Origin: an uncultured Collinsella sp.
GTDB lineage: Bacteria > Actinomycetota > Coriobacteriia > Coriobacteriales > Coriobacteriaceae
Direction: 5' to 3'
Assembly (NCBI GenBank): GCA_900551555.1
Contig: URWC01000001.1
Span: 4,795 to 68,794 of the forward strand
Length of the DNA stretch: 64,000 nucleotides
The notes beneath the pieces were generated by a model. That model was not told where the DNA came from. It made no database searches and saw only the letters and a list, made by a program, of their open reading frames with translations. Positions within the stretch are counted from its first letter, which is position 1. Every line of letters starts with the position of its first letter. Below are positions 26,682-35,639 of this stretch, in pieces. The translations under genes were made by a program, and so were the position numbers.

Positions 26682-28015
26682 GACCGGTCGCCTCCAAACA
26701 AGTCGGAACGCGTGGCCAAGTAGGCATCGAGGGCCTCGAGCGCACGGTCCGCATAGGCCTGATAGCGGTCGCGCTTGCTGCGGCGCTTACCGTCCTCGAG
26801 CGGCGGCACCAGGCCAAAGTTGACATGCATGGGCTGATAGCCCACGGTGGCAGGATCGGTCGCATAGCCCACGAGCGCACCCAGGGCGCCCACGCGGGGC
26901 AACTCGACGGAATCGGCGCCGATAGCCTCTGCATAGGTGTTGAGCGCCGCGAGCAGACCGGTCGCCACGGCTTCCATGTACCCCTCGGTGCCGGTGATCT
27001 GACCGGCCAGGCGCACGCCGGTACCGGGCACGGCAAAGGTGCCATCGAGCACGTGCGGGGCGTCGACAAAGGTATTGCGGTGCATGACACCGTAGCGGAA
27101 GAACTCAGCGTTCTCCAGGCCCGGCACCATATGGAAGACGCGCTTCTGCTCGCCAAAGGTCAGGTTGGTCTGGAAGCCCACCAGGTTATAGGCGGTCTTC
27201 TCCTTGTTCTCGGCACGCAGCTGAATCGCCGCCCAAGGGCGACGTCCGGTACGCGGGTCGGTGAGGCCGACGGGCTTCATGGCGCCAAAGCGAATGGCGT
27301 CCTTGCCGGTGCGCGCAACCTCCTCGGCAGGCTGGCAGGCCTGGAACAGATCGCCGCCCTCAAAGTCCTTGAGCACCACGCGGTCGGCCGTGGTGAGCGC
27401 CTCGATAAAGGCCTCGTACTCCTCCTTGTTGAGCGGAGCGTTGAGATAGTCGCCGCTCCCCTGCTCCTCGTAGCGCGACTGCGAAAACAGCACGTCCATA
27501 TCGAGCGTGGAGGCATCGACGATCGGCGCCGCGGCATCGAAGAACGCAAGGGCGTCGCCACCGACGAGCTTCATGACCTCTTCGCTCAGCGCCGGTGAAC
27601 ACAGCGGGCCCGCGGCAATGACCACGTGGCCCTCGGGGATCTGGGTGACCTCGCCGTGAACGACCTCGATATTGGGGCGGGCGGCAACCTCAGCCTCGAC
27701 GAGCTCGGAGAATGTAACACGGTCGACCGCCAGGGCGCCACCAGCGGGAACAGCAGCGCGATGGGCGCAGTCGAGCAGGACTGAACCCATGCGCTCAAGC
27801 TCGGCCTTCAGCAAACCAGCCGCGGAATCCGGACGGGTCGACTTAAACGAATTGGAGCAGACGAGCTCTGCCAGGTGATCGGTATGGTGAGCCGGGGAGC
27901 TCACCTGGGGGCGCATCTCGCACAGCTTTACGGCAAACCCGCGGTCTGCCAGCTGGATCGCGCATTCCGAACCCGCCAGACCGCCACCGATAACCGTCAC
28001 CTGATCGAACTGCAT
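26678..28015 (-). CDS. trmFO: Methylenetetrahydrofolate-tRNA-(uracil-5-)-methyltransferase TrmFO
   Basis: A 445-residue FAD protein that makes ribothymidine 54 of tRNA using methylenetetrahydrofolate. The dinucleotide loop VIGGGLAGSECA is at about 8-19, with LCEMRP near 31 and AELVCSNSFKS at about 48-58 carrying conserved cysteine. The end DRYQAYADRALEALDAYL is typical. ATG 28015 is preferred over a TTG two codons upstream. Neighbours dprA and xer are the usual context. Confidence 0.96.
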   Translation of the reverse strand: MQFDQVTVIGGGLAGSECAIQLADRGFAVKLCEMRPQVSSPAHHTDHLAELVCSNSFKSTRPDSAAGLLKAELERMGSVLLDCAHRAAVPAGGALAVDRVTFSELVEAEVAARPNIEVVHGEVTQIPEGHVVIAAGPLCSPALSEEVMKLVGGDALAFFDAAAPIVDASTLDMDVLFSQSRYEEQGSGDYLNAPLNKEEYEAFIEALTTADRVVLKDFEGGDLFQACQPAEEVARTGKDAIRFGAMKPVGLTDPRTGRRPWAAIQLRAENKEKTAYNLVGFQTNLTFGEQKRVFHMVPGLENAEFFRYGVMHRNTFVDAPHVLDGTFAVPGTGVRLAGQITGTEGYMEAVATGLLAALNTYAEAIGADSVELPRVGALGALVGYATDPATVGYQPMHVNFGLVPPLEDGKRRSKRDRYQAYADRALEALDAYLATRSDLFGGDRS

Positions 28016-28029
28016 CTGCAAACACCTTT

Positions 28030-28965
28030 CTAATTGACACGTTTTCCATTGTGACCGAAGGGCGTCTGGGCGTGAAGGGCAAACTTGGAGGGCGCATACC
28101 TTCCATCCATCATGCGCTCGATAAGGCCCTCGAGTTCAAGCGAACCCAAGAGTTTGAGTACGCCGACAGCATCGAGTGAGACGAGCGCCGCGATGTCGTC
28201 GACCTTGAGCGGAGAGGCGATGAGCGCATGCATCACGGTCTGCTGTGTTGGATTCAGGTCGGCAATGCCGGGAGCATCGGGGCGCGAGTAGCGCAGGGTG
28301 CCGTATATGCGAGAGATAGCCATCTCGATGGACTCCTCGTCGACAATGCAGCAGGCACCGTTCGCAATGAGGTAATTCGTGCCACGCGACTCGGGCGACA
28401 GGATCGACCCCGGCACGGCAAGAAGTTCGCGCCCCAAATCCATAGCAGCCTCGGCTGTAGAAAACGTCCCGGAAGGCATACCCGCCTCGGATACAAAGAG
28501 GGCTTGCGACAGGGCCGCGATCACGCGATTGCGACGCGGAAAGGCAAACTTGCGCGGACCCATGCCCCACGGAGAGATCGACACGACCGCGCCGCCCGTA
28601 TCGAGCGTGCGCGTAATAAGCCCCGCGCTCGAACGCGGGTAGACCACGTCGGCGCCCGTCCCCAGCACCACGACGTGTTTGCCGCCGGCGTTGACCGCAG
28701 CCCAACCCGAGGCCTGGTCACAACCGACTGCACCGCCCGAAACTACCGTCACTCCCGCCTCAACCGCCACCTTCGCCGCAAGCTCTGCCACGGCAAGACC
28801 ATACGGCGAGGCCTTTCGCGCACCGATGATGGAGAGCGCGGGCGTCGAAAGCGCCTCGGGGTTGCCGCGCACATAGAGCGTCTGAGGTACATCAGAAAGC
28901 TCCAAAACGGTCTCGGGATACAACGCATCACCTGGATGCAGCTCGAAGGTCCCCTCAGCTATCAT
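28030..28965 (-). CDS. dprA: DNA-processing protein DprA
   Basis: A 311-residue protein. The Rossmann-like core has LSIIGARKASPYG, VVSGGAVGCDQASG, and PRRNRVIAALSQALFVSEA, all DprA signatures. A C-terminal winged helix (about 240-300) follows. It loads RecA on incoming single-stranded DNA during transformation. Its start overlaps the end of comM by 4 bases. With comEA and comEC in the same window it points to a competence set. Confidence 0.95.
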   Translation of the reverse strand: MIAEGTFELHPGDALYPETVLELSDVPQTLYVRGNPEALSTPALSIIGARKASPYGLAVAELAAKVAVEAGVTVVSGGAVGCDQASGWAAVNAGGKHVVVLGTGADVVYPRSSAGLITRTLDTGGAVVSISPWGMGPRKFAFPRRNRVIAALSQALFVSEAGMPSGTFSTAEAAMDLGRELLAVPGSILSPESRGTNYLIANGACCIVDEESIEMAISRIYGTLRYSRPDAPGIADLNPTQQTVMHALIASPLKVDDIAALVSLDAVGVLKLLGSLELEGLIERMMDGRYAPSKFALHAQTPFGHNGKRVN

Positions 28966-30485
28966 TGGTCCCTCCTTCCCTGGTACATCGCCGCCTCGAG
29001 CACGTGGTCCTGCGTCACTTGCTCGCTCTCGGCGACGTCAGCGATTGTACGCGCGATACGCACCAGGCGTACGATGCCGCGGCCCGTGAGATGTGTGCGT
29101 TTGGATAGGCCGAGTACGCATTTCTCGGCAGCATCATCGAGCTCGAAGGTCGAAACGACGCCGTCAATGGACCGCGTCTCGTCATCCTCGGCCTCGGCAT
29201 CCGCATCGTCCATACGGGACTCGCGCCAGGCGCGAAAGGCACGACCGCGCACAACGTAGTCACGTAACTCGGCCGACGACATACCCTCCGCACCCTCGAT
29301 AATCACTTGAGGGTCGGGACGGGTCACATCGATCATCATGTCGATACGGTCGGCCAAGGGACCGCGCAGTTTAGACCGATAGCGCTCGACCATCGCCGCC
29401 GAGCAGCGACACGGTACCTCGCGATCGCCCAAAAAGCCGCAGGGGCAGGGATTGCTCGCAGCCAGCAGCTGAAAGCGCGACGGGAAGGTAAAAGCCCCGT
29501 CGACGCGTACGATCCTCACATAGCCGCGCTCGATGGGCTGACGCAGCGTCTGCAGCACGCCAGTGGGAAACTCGGCTAGCTCGTCCAAAAAGAGCACGCC
29601 GCCATGAGCTAGGCTAATTTCGCCCGGATGCACTGGACGTCCGCCGCCGATGAGGCCCGCGGTCGAAATGCTGTGATGCGGGCTGCGGAAGGGGCGATGC
29701 CCCGCAAGCAGTCCATCGATGTTCTCGCCCAAGACCGAATGGATGCACAGCGCCTCTTGCTGATCCTCGAGAGAAAGCTCGGGCAAAATGCCTGTCATGC
29801 GCCGCGCAAGCATGGTCTTGCCCGATCCCGGGGACCCGATCATAAGCAAACCTAGCTCACCCGCTGCCGCCAGTGCCATGCCGCGTTTGGCAACCTCCTG
29901 CCCCAGCACGTCGGCATAGTCGAGTTCGGGCTCAAAAGTAGCCTCCACACCCTCGGAATCCAGATAATGCCGCGCGGCATCGCCCATACCATGAGCAAGC
30001 TGAGACAAATGATCTATGAATCCGCAATCCACGCCCGCGAGTGGCACATGCTGGTCTGATCTTCCAGCGATAAAAGACAGCCCCATGTCGCGAGCCAGCA
30101 GCTGAAACGCCACCTCGCCCTTGACAGGAAGCACCGTACCGTCCAAGCCAAGCTCACCGGCGATAAGACAACGATCGAGGTTGTCGCGGGGAATCTGACC
30201 ATCGGCCGCCAATACCGCGATGGCGATGGGAAGATCAAAGCCGCTACCGGTCTTGCGAATATCGCCAGGTGCCAGATTGACCGTAATGCCCGAGCGTGGG
30301 ATCTCGAACCCGGCGGAGCGCATCGCACAGCGAATGCGACCACGCGACTCCATCACCTCCATACTCGGGATGCCGAGCATCTGAATGCCCGGAACGCCGC
30401 CGGCAAGCGAGACCTCGACCGTGACGTGAATCGCCTCGACGCCGCGGATGCAGGCCGCGTGAACGGCAAACGTCTCGAACGCCAT
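28962..30485 (-). CDS. comM: YifB/ComM family Mg-chelatase-like AAA+ ATPase
   Basis: A 507-residue protein with the start MAFETFAVHAACIRGVEAIH, an N-terminal ribosomal S5-fold domain, Walker A GSPGSGKT (about residue 220), VLFLDELAEF as Walker B, and the NPCPCGFLG plus CRC cysteine segment. In Vibrio the homologue ComM is a branch-migration helicase for integrating transformed DNA. The ATG overlaps the upstream stop by one base (TGATG). Confidence 0.94.
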   Translation of the reverse strand: MAFETFAVHAACIRGVEAIHVTVEVSLAGGVPGIQMLGIPSMEVMESRGRIRCAMRSAGFEIPRSGITVNLAPGDIRKTGSGFDLPIAIAVLAADGQIPRDNLDRCLIAGELGLDGTVLPVKGEVAFQLLARDMGLSFIAGRSDQHVPLAGVDCGFIDHLSQLAHGMGDAARHYLDSEGVEATFEPELDYADVLGQEVAKRGMALAAAGELGLLMIGSPGSGKTMLARRMTGILPELSLEDQQEALCIHSVLGENIDGLLAGHRPFRSPHHSISTAGLIGGGRPVHPGEISLAHGGVLFLDELAEFPTGVLQTLRQPIERGYVRIVRVDGAFTFPSRFQLLAASNPCPCGFLGDREVPCRCSAAMVERYRSKLRGPLADRIDMMIDVTRPDPQVIIEGAEGMSSAELRDYVVRGRAFRAWRESRMDDADAEAEDDETRSIDGVVSTFELDDAAEKCVLGLSKRTHLTGRGIVRLVRIARTIADVAESEQVTQDHVLEAAMYQGRRDQ

Positions 30486-30970
30486 CACGACACCTGCCAA
30501 TCGAACGCGTTGTACTGATGCTCGATCTCGGCGATATGCCCGCCGCGGATGGTGACACCCACGGCATCGAAGCGAATCGCCTTGAGCGGATAATGCTCCA
30601 TGAGATAGCAACTTGCGATGCGGCGGTAGCGGCGTTGCTTTTGGGCGTCCACGGCCTCCTCGGGAAAGACCCGCGTGGTGCAATCCAGGGCGACGCGTCT
30701 GGTCTTGACCTCGGCCATCACCACGACATCGTCGAGCTCATCGAGCAGCACCAGATCGGCCTCGCCCTCGGTGCAACGATAGCCCTGCTCCAGCAAGGTG
30801 TAGCCGCGCTCGTTAAAGTAGTCGATGGTGATCAGCTCGCCCAGCATGCCTAGCTCGCGGGGACTGAGTCCCTTGATAAACTCGGGCGTCATCGCCCCGG
30901 AGTCGAGCTCGCCGTTTTCCCAACGCTCCTTGAGCTGCTGCGTCTTGCTCTTTTTGCTTGCGGCACTCAT
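30485..30970 (-). CDS. yraN: YraN family (UPF0102) putative endonuclease
   Basis: A 161-residue protein. Residues 45-140 show the YraN core: GELITIDYFNERGY, EADLVLLDE and VVMAEVKTR, matching a PD-(D/E)xK nuclease fold with E-A-D and E-V-K. A roughly 40-residue N-terminal extension rich in Lys/Glu is not typical. The position next to rnhB, comM and dprA is conserved across bacteria, hinting at DNA processing; function is not established. AAAGGAG precedes the ATG. Confidence 0.88.
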   Translation of the reverse strand: MSAASKKSKTQQLKERWENGELDSGAMTPEFIKGLSPRELGMLGELITIDYFNERGYTLLEQGYRCTEGEADLVLLDELDDVVVMAEVKTRRVALDCTTRVFPEEAVDAQKQRRYRRIASCYLMEHYPLKAIRFDAVGVTIRGGHIAEIEHQYNAFDWQVS

Positions 30971-31068
30971 GGGGTCTCCTTTCCCGCACACTGCATTGCC
31001 CCGATGATGAGGGCACCTTTCATGCGGGTAAGTACCGGAAGCAAACCAAAAGCTGACCAAATGCCGAC

Positions 31069-31110
31069 AAAAAACGGGCCGTACGCAGCAATGCTGTTGC
31101 ATACGGCCCG
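31069..31110 (-). terminator. Intrinsic terminator after rnhB
   Basis: A 9-bp perfect outer stem (31075-31083 with 31102-31110) plus inner pairs, followed on the minus strand by six T. It implies that yraN and the genes after it have their own promoter or rely on read-through. Confidence 0.85.
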
Positions 31111-31159
31111 CTACCAGCAGGTATATAGAACCTTTAAGGTCTCTATCTCCACAATTGAC

Positions 31160-31948
31160 CTAGAAAAGCCGCTCGGTCTGCAGAAAGTTTCCGCAAAAGC
31201 TCACGCGGTGCAGCGGACAAAGTCCATGTTTGCGAATAGCCTCGATATGCTCGGGGCTCGCATAGCCCTTCGACTCGGCCAGATGGTACTCGGGATACTC
31301 GGCGTCGTACTCGACCATCATCTCGTCACGCGTGACCTTGGCCATGATGGACGCCGCGGCGATGCAGGCGATCTTGGCGTCGCCCTTCACCACATCGCGC
31401 TCGTTGGGAACGGCGCCCAAGGGGTTGCCATCCATGAGGACGCAGTCGGGTTCAAGCCCCGTATCGGCCACGGCTCCCTCGACGGCAGCGCGGATGGCCC
31501 GGGCCATACCCATATCATCGATATCCGCAGGCGCGATATGACAAAAGCCGATAGCAGTCGCGACCTCGGCAATCTTCACCGAGAGCAGCTCGCGGCGCGC
31601 CGGCGTGAGCTTTTTGGAATCGTTGATGCCCCAGACGCGCGGCTCCATAGGAAGGCACACGGCGCACACCGTCAAAGGACCGGCCACCGAGCCGCGACCC
31701 ACCTCGTCGACGCCCACGACCACGCCATCCCCACCGAGCTCGTGCATCAGCTCGTACATGCCGTCGACGCGCTCGCGCTCGGCAAGTTCCTTGGCATGGC
31801 GCTTAAGGGCACGTTCGCAAGCCTTGATCACCTGCTGGCGCGGATCCTCGCGATAATGCTCCACGAGGGCGGGGATCTCCTCAAACGTGGCGCTCGCCAG
31901 CTCGCCGGCAACCTGCGATGCCGAAACCGAGCTCGTCATATTGGCCAT
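31160..31948 (-). CDS. rnhB: Ribonuclease HII
   Basis: A 262-residue RNase HII that removes ribonucleotides from DNA. The catalytic start VGVDEVGRGSVAGP lies at about 77-90, with ACIAAASIMAKVTRD and further acidic residues. About 75 extra residues precede the core, helical and Glu/Lys-rich, as in some Gram-positive members. The ATG at 31948 has AAGGAGGG upstream. Confidence 0.96.
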   Translation of the reverse strand: MANMTSSVSASQVAGELASATFEEIPALVEHYREDPRQQVIKACERALKRHAKELAERERVDGMYELMHELGGDGVVVGVDEVGRGSVAGPLTVCAVCLPMEPRVWGINDSKKLTPARRELLSVKIAEVATAIGFCHIAPADIDDMGMARAIRAAVEGAVADTGLEPDCVLMDGNPLGAVPNERDVVKGDAKIACIAAASIMAKVTRDEMMVEYDAEYPEYHLAESKGYASPEHIEAIRKHGLCPLHRVSFCGNFLQTERLF

Positions 31949-31975
31949 ACCAGGCCCTCCTTGCATGCAAATCAG

Positions 31976-32007
31976 ATAAAAAGAAGGGCCACCCGAAGGT
32001 GACCCTT
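31976..32007 (-). terminator. Intrinsic terminator after rplS
   Basis: A 10-pair stem (31984-31993 with 31998-32007), loop CGAA (TTCG on the transcript), then a T-rich tail on the minus strand. Confidence 0.85.
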
Positions 32008-32041
32008 GTGTCCAAACGAGTGGACAGACGCTGCGATCTTC

Positions 32042-32383
32042 TTAGCGCTTCTCGGGGATGCGAGCAGCCTTGCCCACCTTGTCGCGGAGGTAGTACAGCT
32101 TGGCGCGACGGACGCGACCATGACGAACGACCTCGAGCTTGGCGATCTTGGGGCTGTGAAGCGGGAAGGTACGCTCAACACCGACACCGAAGGACATCTT
32201 GCGGACGGTGAAGGTCTCGCGGGCACCGGCGCCGGCCATGCGGATGACGTCGCCCTGGAAGACCTGGATGCGCTCGCGGTCGCCTTCCTTAATGCGGTAG
32301 TGAACCTTGACGTTGTCGGCGACGCGAACCTGAGGAATGTCCTCGCGGATCTGCTGACGCTCGATTGCGCGGATGTAATCCAT
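32042..32383 (-). CDS. rplS: Large ribosomal subunit protein bL19
   Basis: A 113-residue bL19 with [29 protein letters not shown] and the basic [20 protein letters not shown] segment. Located at the 30S-50S interface. ATG 32383 follows AAGGA by 7 bases. It has its own promoter and terminator; trmD and rimM, its usual neighbours, are about 8 kb upstream here. Confidence 0.97.
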   Translation of the reverse strand: MDYIRAIERQQIREDIPQVRVADNVKVHYRIKEGDRERIQVFQGDVIRMAGAGARETFTVRKMSFGVGVERTFPLHSPKIAKLEVVRHGRVRRAKLYYLRDKVGKAARIPEKR

Positions 32384-32452
32384 GTGCAATTCCTTACTCT
32401 TCTAGAGGTGCCGTACCACCTTGGCCGGCACGTAGTTGAACAAACGTATTCG

Positions 32453-32480
32453 AGTATACACGCGCGGGTTTCTGCTGCAA
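32453..32480 (-). promoter_or_regulatory. Promoter of rplS
   Basis: Minus strand TTGCAG (32480-32475), 16-base spacer, TATACT (32458-32453). Confidence 0.7.
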
Positions 32481-32526
32481 GAACAATTTTTTACGCAGAC
32501 AAAAAGACAAAACCCGCACATGATAA

Positions 32527-32554
32527 CCGCCCGTCTCACGAATGAGACGGGCGG
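32527..32554 (-). terminator. Hairpin terminator after ppdK
   Basis: A perfect 12-bp stem (32527-32538 with 32543-32554) with a 4-base loop, 38 bases past the ppdK stop; the tail TTATCATG is a weak U-tract. Confidence 0.7.
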
Positions 32555-32592
32555 CATGAAGGGGGCTACGCTAGGCGTCTAAACCCAAAACG

Positions 32593-35343
32593 TTACGCGG
32601 AGTGCTCCGCCTCGAGCTTGGCCTGGGCGGCCGCAAGACGTGCGAGGGGTACGCGATAGGGCGAACAGGACACGTAGTCCACGTCGGCCACGTTAAACAG
32701 GCCCTTGATGGACTTGGGGTCGCCGCCGTGCTCGCCGCACACGCCAAAGTGCATGTCGGGGTTGGTGGCGCGACCCTTCTCGACAGCCATGCGCACCAGT
32801 TCGAGTACTGCCGTGTCGATGGTCTCGAAGGGATTGTCCTTCAAGATCTTCTTATGCATGTACAGCGGGATGAACTTAGCCTCGGCGTCGTCACGCGAGA
32901 AACCGAAGGTCGTCTGGGTGAGGTCGTTGGTGCCGAAGCAGAAGAAGTCGGCGTGATGGGCGATATCGTCGGCGACCATACAGGCGCGCGGCAACTCGAG
33001 CATAGTACCCACGGGAATGTTGAGCTCGACGCCTTCCTCAGCGGAAACCTCTGCGATCACGCGCTCGATAACCTCGCGGGTCTGGACATGCTCGGCCGTG
33101 ATGGAGACGAGCGGAACCATGATCTCGGGGCGCGGGTCGACGCCCTCCTTGATAAGGCGGGCAGCAGCCGTGGCGACGGCGCGAACCTGCATGAGCGGCA
33201 GATCGCTAAAGACGACGGACAGGCGCACGCCGCGCAGACCGAGCATGGGGTTCGACTCGACCATGCCGTCGATACGACGCAGGCGGGCGCGCAGGGCGGC
33301 AAGCTCTTCCTCGCTGGCGCCAGCGGCCTCCTTCTTGGTGATGGCGACCTCGAGCTCGCGAGGATTATCCAGGAACTCATGAAGCGGCGGGTCGAGCAGG
33401 CGAACGACCACATCGCGACCGGACATGGTCTTGAACATCGCTAGGAAGTCCTCAGTCTGGACCTTAAGCAGATCGGCCAGGGCCTGCTGCTTCTCGGCCT
33501 CATCGTCGGACAGGATGAAGCTCTGGATGATGTTCTTTCGATCGCCCAGGAACATATGCTCGGTGCGGCACAGGCCAATAGCCTCGGCGCCAAACTCGAG
33601 GGCGAGCTCGGCGTCCTCGGGGTTGTCGGCGTTGACGCGTACGTGGTTGGCGTGGCCACAGGTCTCGTCCAGACGAATCTCGTCGGCCCAGGACAGGATG
33701 GTGTCCAAGTCGCCGGTGAGCTCGGCCGAAACCAGATCAACGGCGCCGTCGACGACGATACCCTGGGTGCCGTCGATGGAGATGACATCGCCCTCATGCA
33801 GCACGCGGTCGCTGCCCTCGATGCGCACGACCTTCTCGGCGGCGTCGATGTGGAAGCGCTCGACACCGCAGACGCAAGGCGTACCCATGCCGCGGGCGAT
33901 AACGGCGGCATGGCTCGTCTTGCCACCGTGGCTTGTCAGAATGCCCTCGGCGGCGACCATGCCTTTCAGGTCGTCGGGGTTAGTCTCCCAGCGGACCAGG
34001 ATCACCTTGTGACCCTCGTTGGCGCGCGCGACGGCGTCATCGCTCGAGAACACGACCTCGCCCACGGCGGCACCGGGGCTGGCGTTCAGACCACTGGCCA
34101 AGGCCTCGTACTTCTTGGAGGCGTCAAACTGCGGGTGCAGAAGCTGGTCGAGTTGCGCGGGATCGATGCGTCTCACGGCCTCCTCGCGAGTAATCAGACC
34201 CTCCTCGACCATTTCGATGGCGATGCGCAGGGCGGCGGTAGCAGTGCGCTTGCCCACGCGGGTCTGGAGCATCCAGAGCTTGCCCTGCTCGATGGTGAAC
34301 TCGATATCGCACATATCGCGGTAATGATCCTCGAGCGTCAGGAACACGCGCTCGAGCTCCTCACCTGCAGACTCGAGGCCCAGAGTGGTCTTGAGGTCGG
34401 CAATGGGCTCGGTGTTACGGATGCCGGCGACGACGTCCTCGCCCTGGGCATTAACCAAAAAGTCACCGTAGAACTCCTTGGTGCCGTCAGCCGGATTACG
34501 CGTAAAGGCGACGCCCGTCGCAGAGGTCTCGCCCTTGTTGCCAAAGGCCATGGCCTGCACGTTGACGGCGGTGCCGAGGTCGTCGGAAATGCCATGCTGC
34601 TTGCGGTAGATGCAGGCACGCTCGTTCATCCAGCTGCCAAAGACGGCCTGGATGGCAAGGCGTAGCTGAAGCTCCGGGTCGTGCGGGAAAACGGGCTTGC
34701 CGTCAGCGACCTCGAGCTCGGGATACAGGGAGGCATCGACGTTCTCGGAGAAGATGCCCTTAAAGGTCTCGACGAGTTCCTGCAGGTCCTCGGCCGAAAG
34801 CTCGGAATCGACGCGAACGCCGGCGACCAGACGGGCCTGGGTCAGGGCGTTCTCGAACAGGTCGGCATCGACACCCATGACGACGTTGGAGAACATCTGG
34901 ATAAAGCGACGATAGCTATCCCAGGCAAAACGCGGGTTCTGCGTCTGCGCGATGAGGCCCTGGACGGAATCGTCATTGAGGCCCAAGTTGAGGACCGTGT
35001 CCATCATACCGGGCATGGAGAACGGAGCGCCCGAACGAACCGACACGAGCAGCGGATCGGAGGCGTCGCCGAGCTTCTTGCCGCAGCGGGCCTCGAGGTC
35101 CGCCTCGGCGGCAACGATCTCATCGAGTGCGCCCTCGGGCCACACGTTGCCGGCACCGGAGTACTCGACGCAAGTCTGGCAGGTAATGGTAAAGCCACCG
35201 GGAACCGGCAGGCCGATACGGCTCATCTCGGCAAGGTTAGCGCCTTTGCCGCCAAGCACGAAGTTCATGGACTTGTCGCCCTCGGTGACACAGGTGCCCT
35301 GGGCGTCGGTTCCAAAACGGTAAACCCTCTTGCAATCGCTCAC
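32593..35343 (-). CDS. ppdK: Pyruvate, phosphate dikinase
   Basis: A 916-residue three-domain enzyme that interconverts pyruvate + ATP + Pi and PEP + AMP + PPi. The N-terminal ATP-grasp domain has LGGKGANLAEM. The swivelling domain carries the phosphorylated histidine in GGKTSHAAVIARGMG (about residue 475). The C-terminal PEP domain has the catalytic cysteine in FGVCGEHGGDP. In anaerobes it serves glycolysis or gluconeogenesis and saves energy through PPi. The threonine next to the histidine is the expected target of PpsR, encoded just upstream. GTG start. Confidence 0.98.
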   Translation of the reverse strand: MSDCKRVYRFGTDAQGTCVTEGDKSMNFVLGGKGANLAEMSRIGLPVPGGFTITCQTCVEYSGAGNVWPEGALDEIVAAEADLEARCGKKLGDASDPLLVSVRSGAPFSMPGMMDTVLNLGLNDDSVQGLIAQTQNPRFAWDSYRRFIQMFSNVVMGVDADLFENALTQARLVAGVRVDSELSAEDLQELVETFKGIFSENVDASLYPELEVADGKPVFPHDPELQLRLAIQAVFGSWMNERACIYRKQHGISDDLGTAVNVQAMAFGNKGETSATGVAFTRNPADGTKEFYGDFLVNAQGEDVVAGIRNTEPIADLKTTLGLESAGEELERVFLTLEDHYRDMCDIEFTIEQGKLWMLQTRVGKRTATAALRIAIEMVEEGLITREEAVRRIDPAQLDQLLHPQFDASKKYEALASGLNASPGAAVGEVVFSSDDAVARANEGHKVILVRWETNPDDLKGMVAAEGILTSHGGKTSHAAVIARGMGTPCVCGVERFHIDAAEKVVRIEGSDRVLHEGDVISIDGTQGIVVDGAVDLVSAELTGDLDTILSWADEIRLDETCGHANHVRVNADNPEDAELALEFGAEAIGLCRTEHMFLGDRKNIIQSFILSDDEAEKQQALADLLKVQTEDFLAMFKTMSGRDVVVRLLDPPLHEFLDNPRELEVAITKKEAAGASEEELAALRARLRRIDGMVESNPMLGLRGVRLSVVFSDLPLMQVRAVATAAARLIKEGVDPRPEIMVPLVSITAEHVQTREVIERVIAEVSAEEGVELNIPVGTMLELPRACMVADDIAHHADFFCFGTNDLTQTTFGFSRDDAEAKFIPLYMHKKILKDNPFETIDTAVLELVRMAVEKGRATNPDMHFGVCGEHGGDPKSIKGLFNVADVDYVSCSPYRVPLARLAAAQAKLEAEHSA

Positions 35344-35418
35344 GATACTTCCCCTTCCATGCGCTTACGCGCACGACCGTGGTAACGAATCGACCCGCCA
35401 GATGCGGGCCGTGAGGGA

Positions 35419-35447
35419 ACTATACGGCGGGTTTTGAGCGGGCTTAA
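35419..35447 (-). promoter_or_regulatory. Predicted promoter of ppdK
   Basis: Minus strand TTAAGC (35447-35442), 17-base spacer, TATAGT (35424-35419); leader of about 70 bases. Repeated GGTAAAC/GGTAAAG motifs lie just upstream (35465-35515). Confidence 0.55.
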
Positions 35448-35464
35448 GCAGAGGATGCGCGGTT

Positions 35465-35557
35465 TGGTAAACGTGCTAAAACTGGCGGTAAACGGTAGGT
35501 AAAGGTGGTTACCTTATGAAGAGACCACTTCAATAAACTTGCAGGTCAAATGCAAGT
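35465..35557 (-). other. Repeat-rich control region upstream of ppdK
   Basis: The stretch contains three GGTAAA repeats (around 35466, 35485 and 35498), GGTTACC at about 35508, and a perfect inverted repeat ACTTGCA-7 bases-TGCAAGT (35537-35543 with 35551-35557). It could bind a regulator. The remaining AT-rich part up to 35639 holds only short hairpins at the end of ppsR. Confidence 0.45.
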
Positions 35558-35639
35558 AATTTGCTAAATCGCTTTACCATTATCGTGCATTATTTTTAGT
35601 TAGTCTTTTTAGACGGGGCTTTTTAGCTACCCCAATAAG

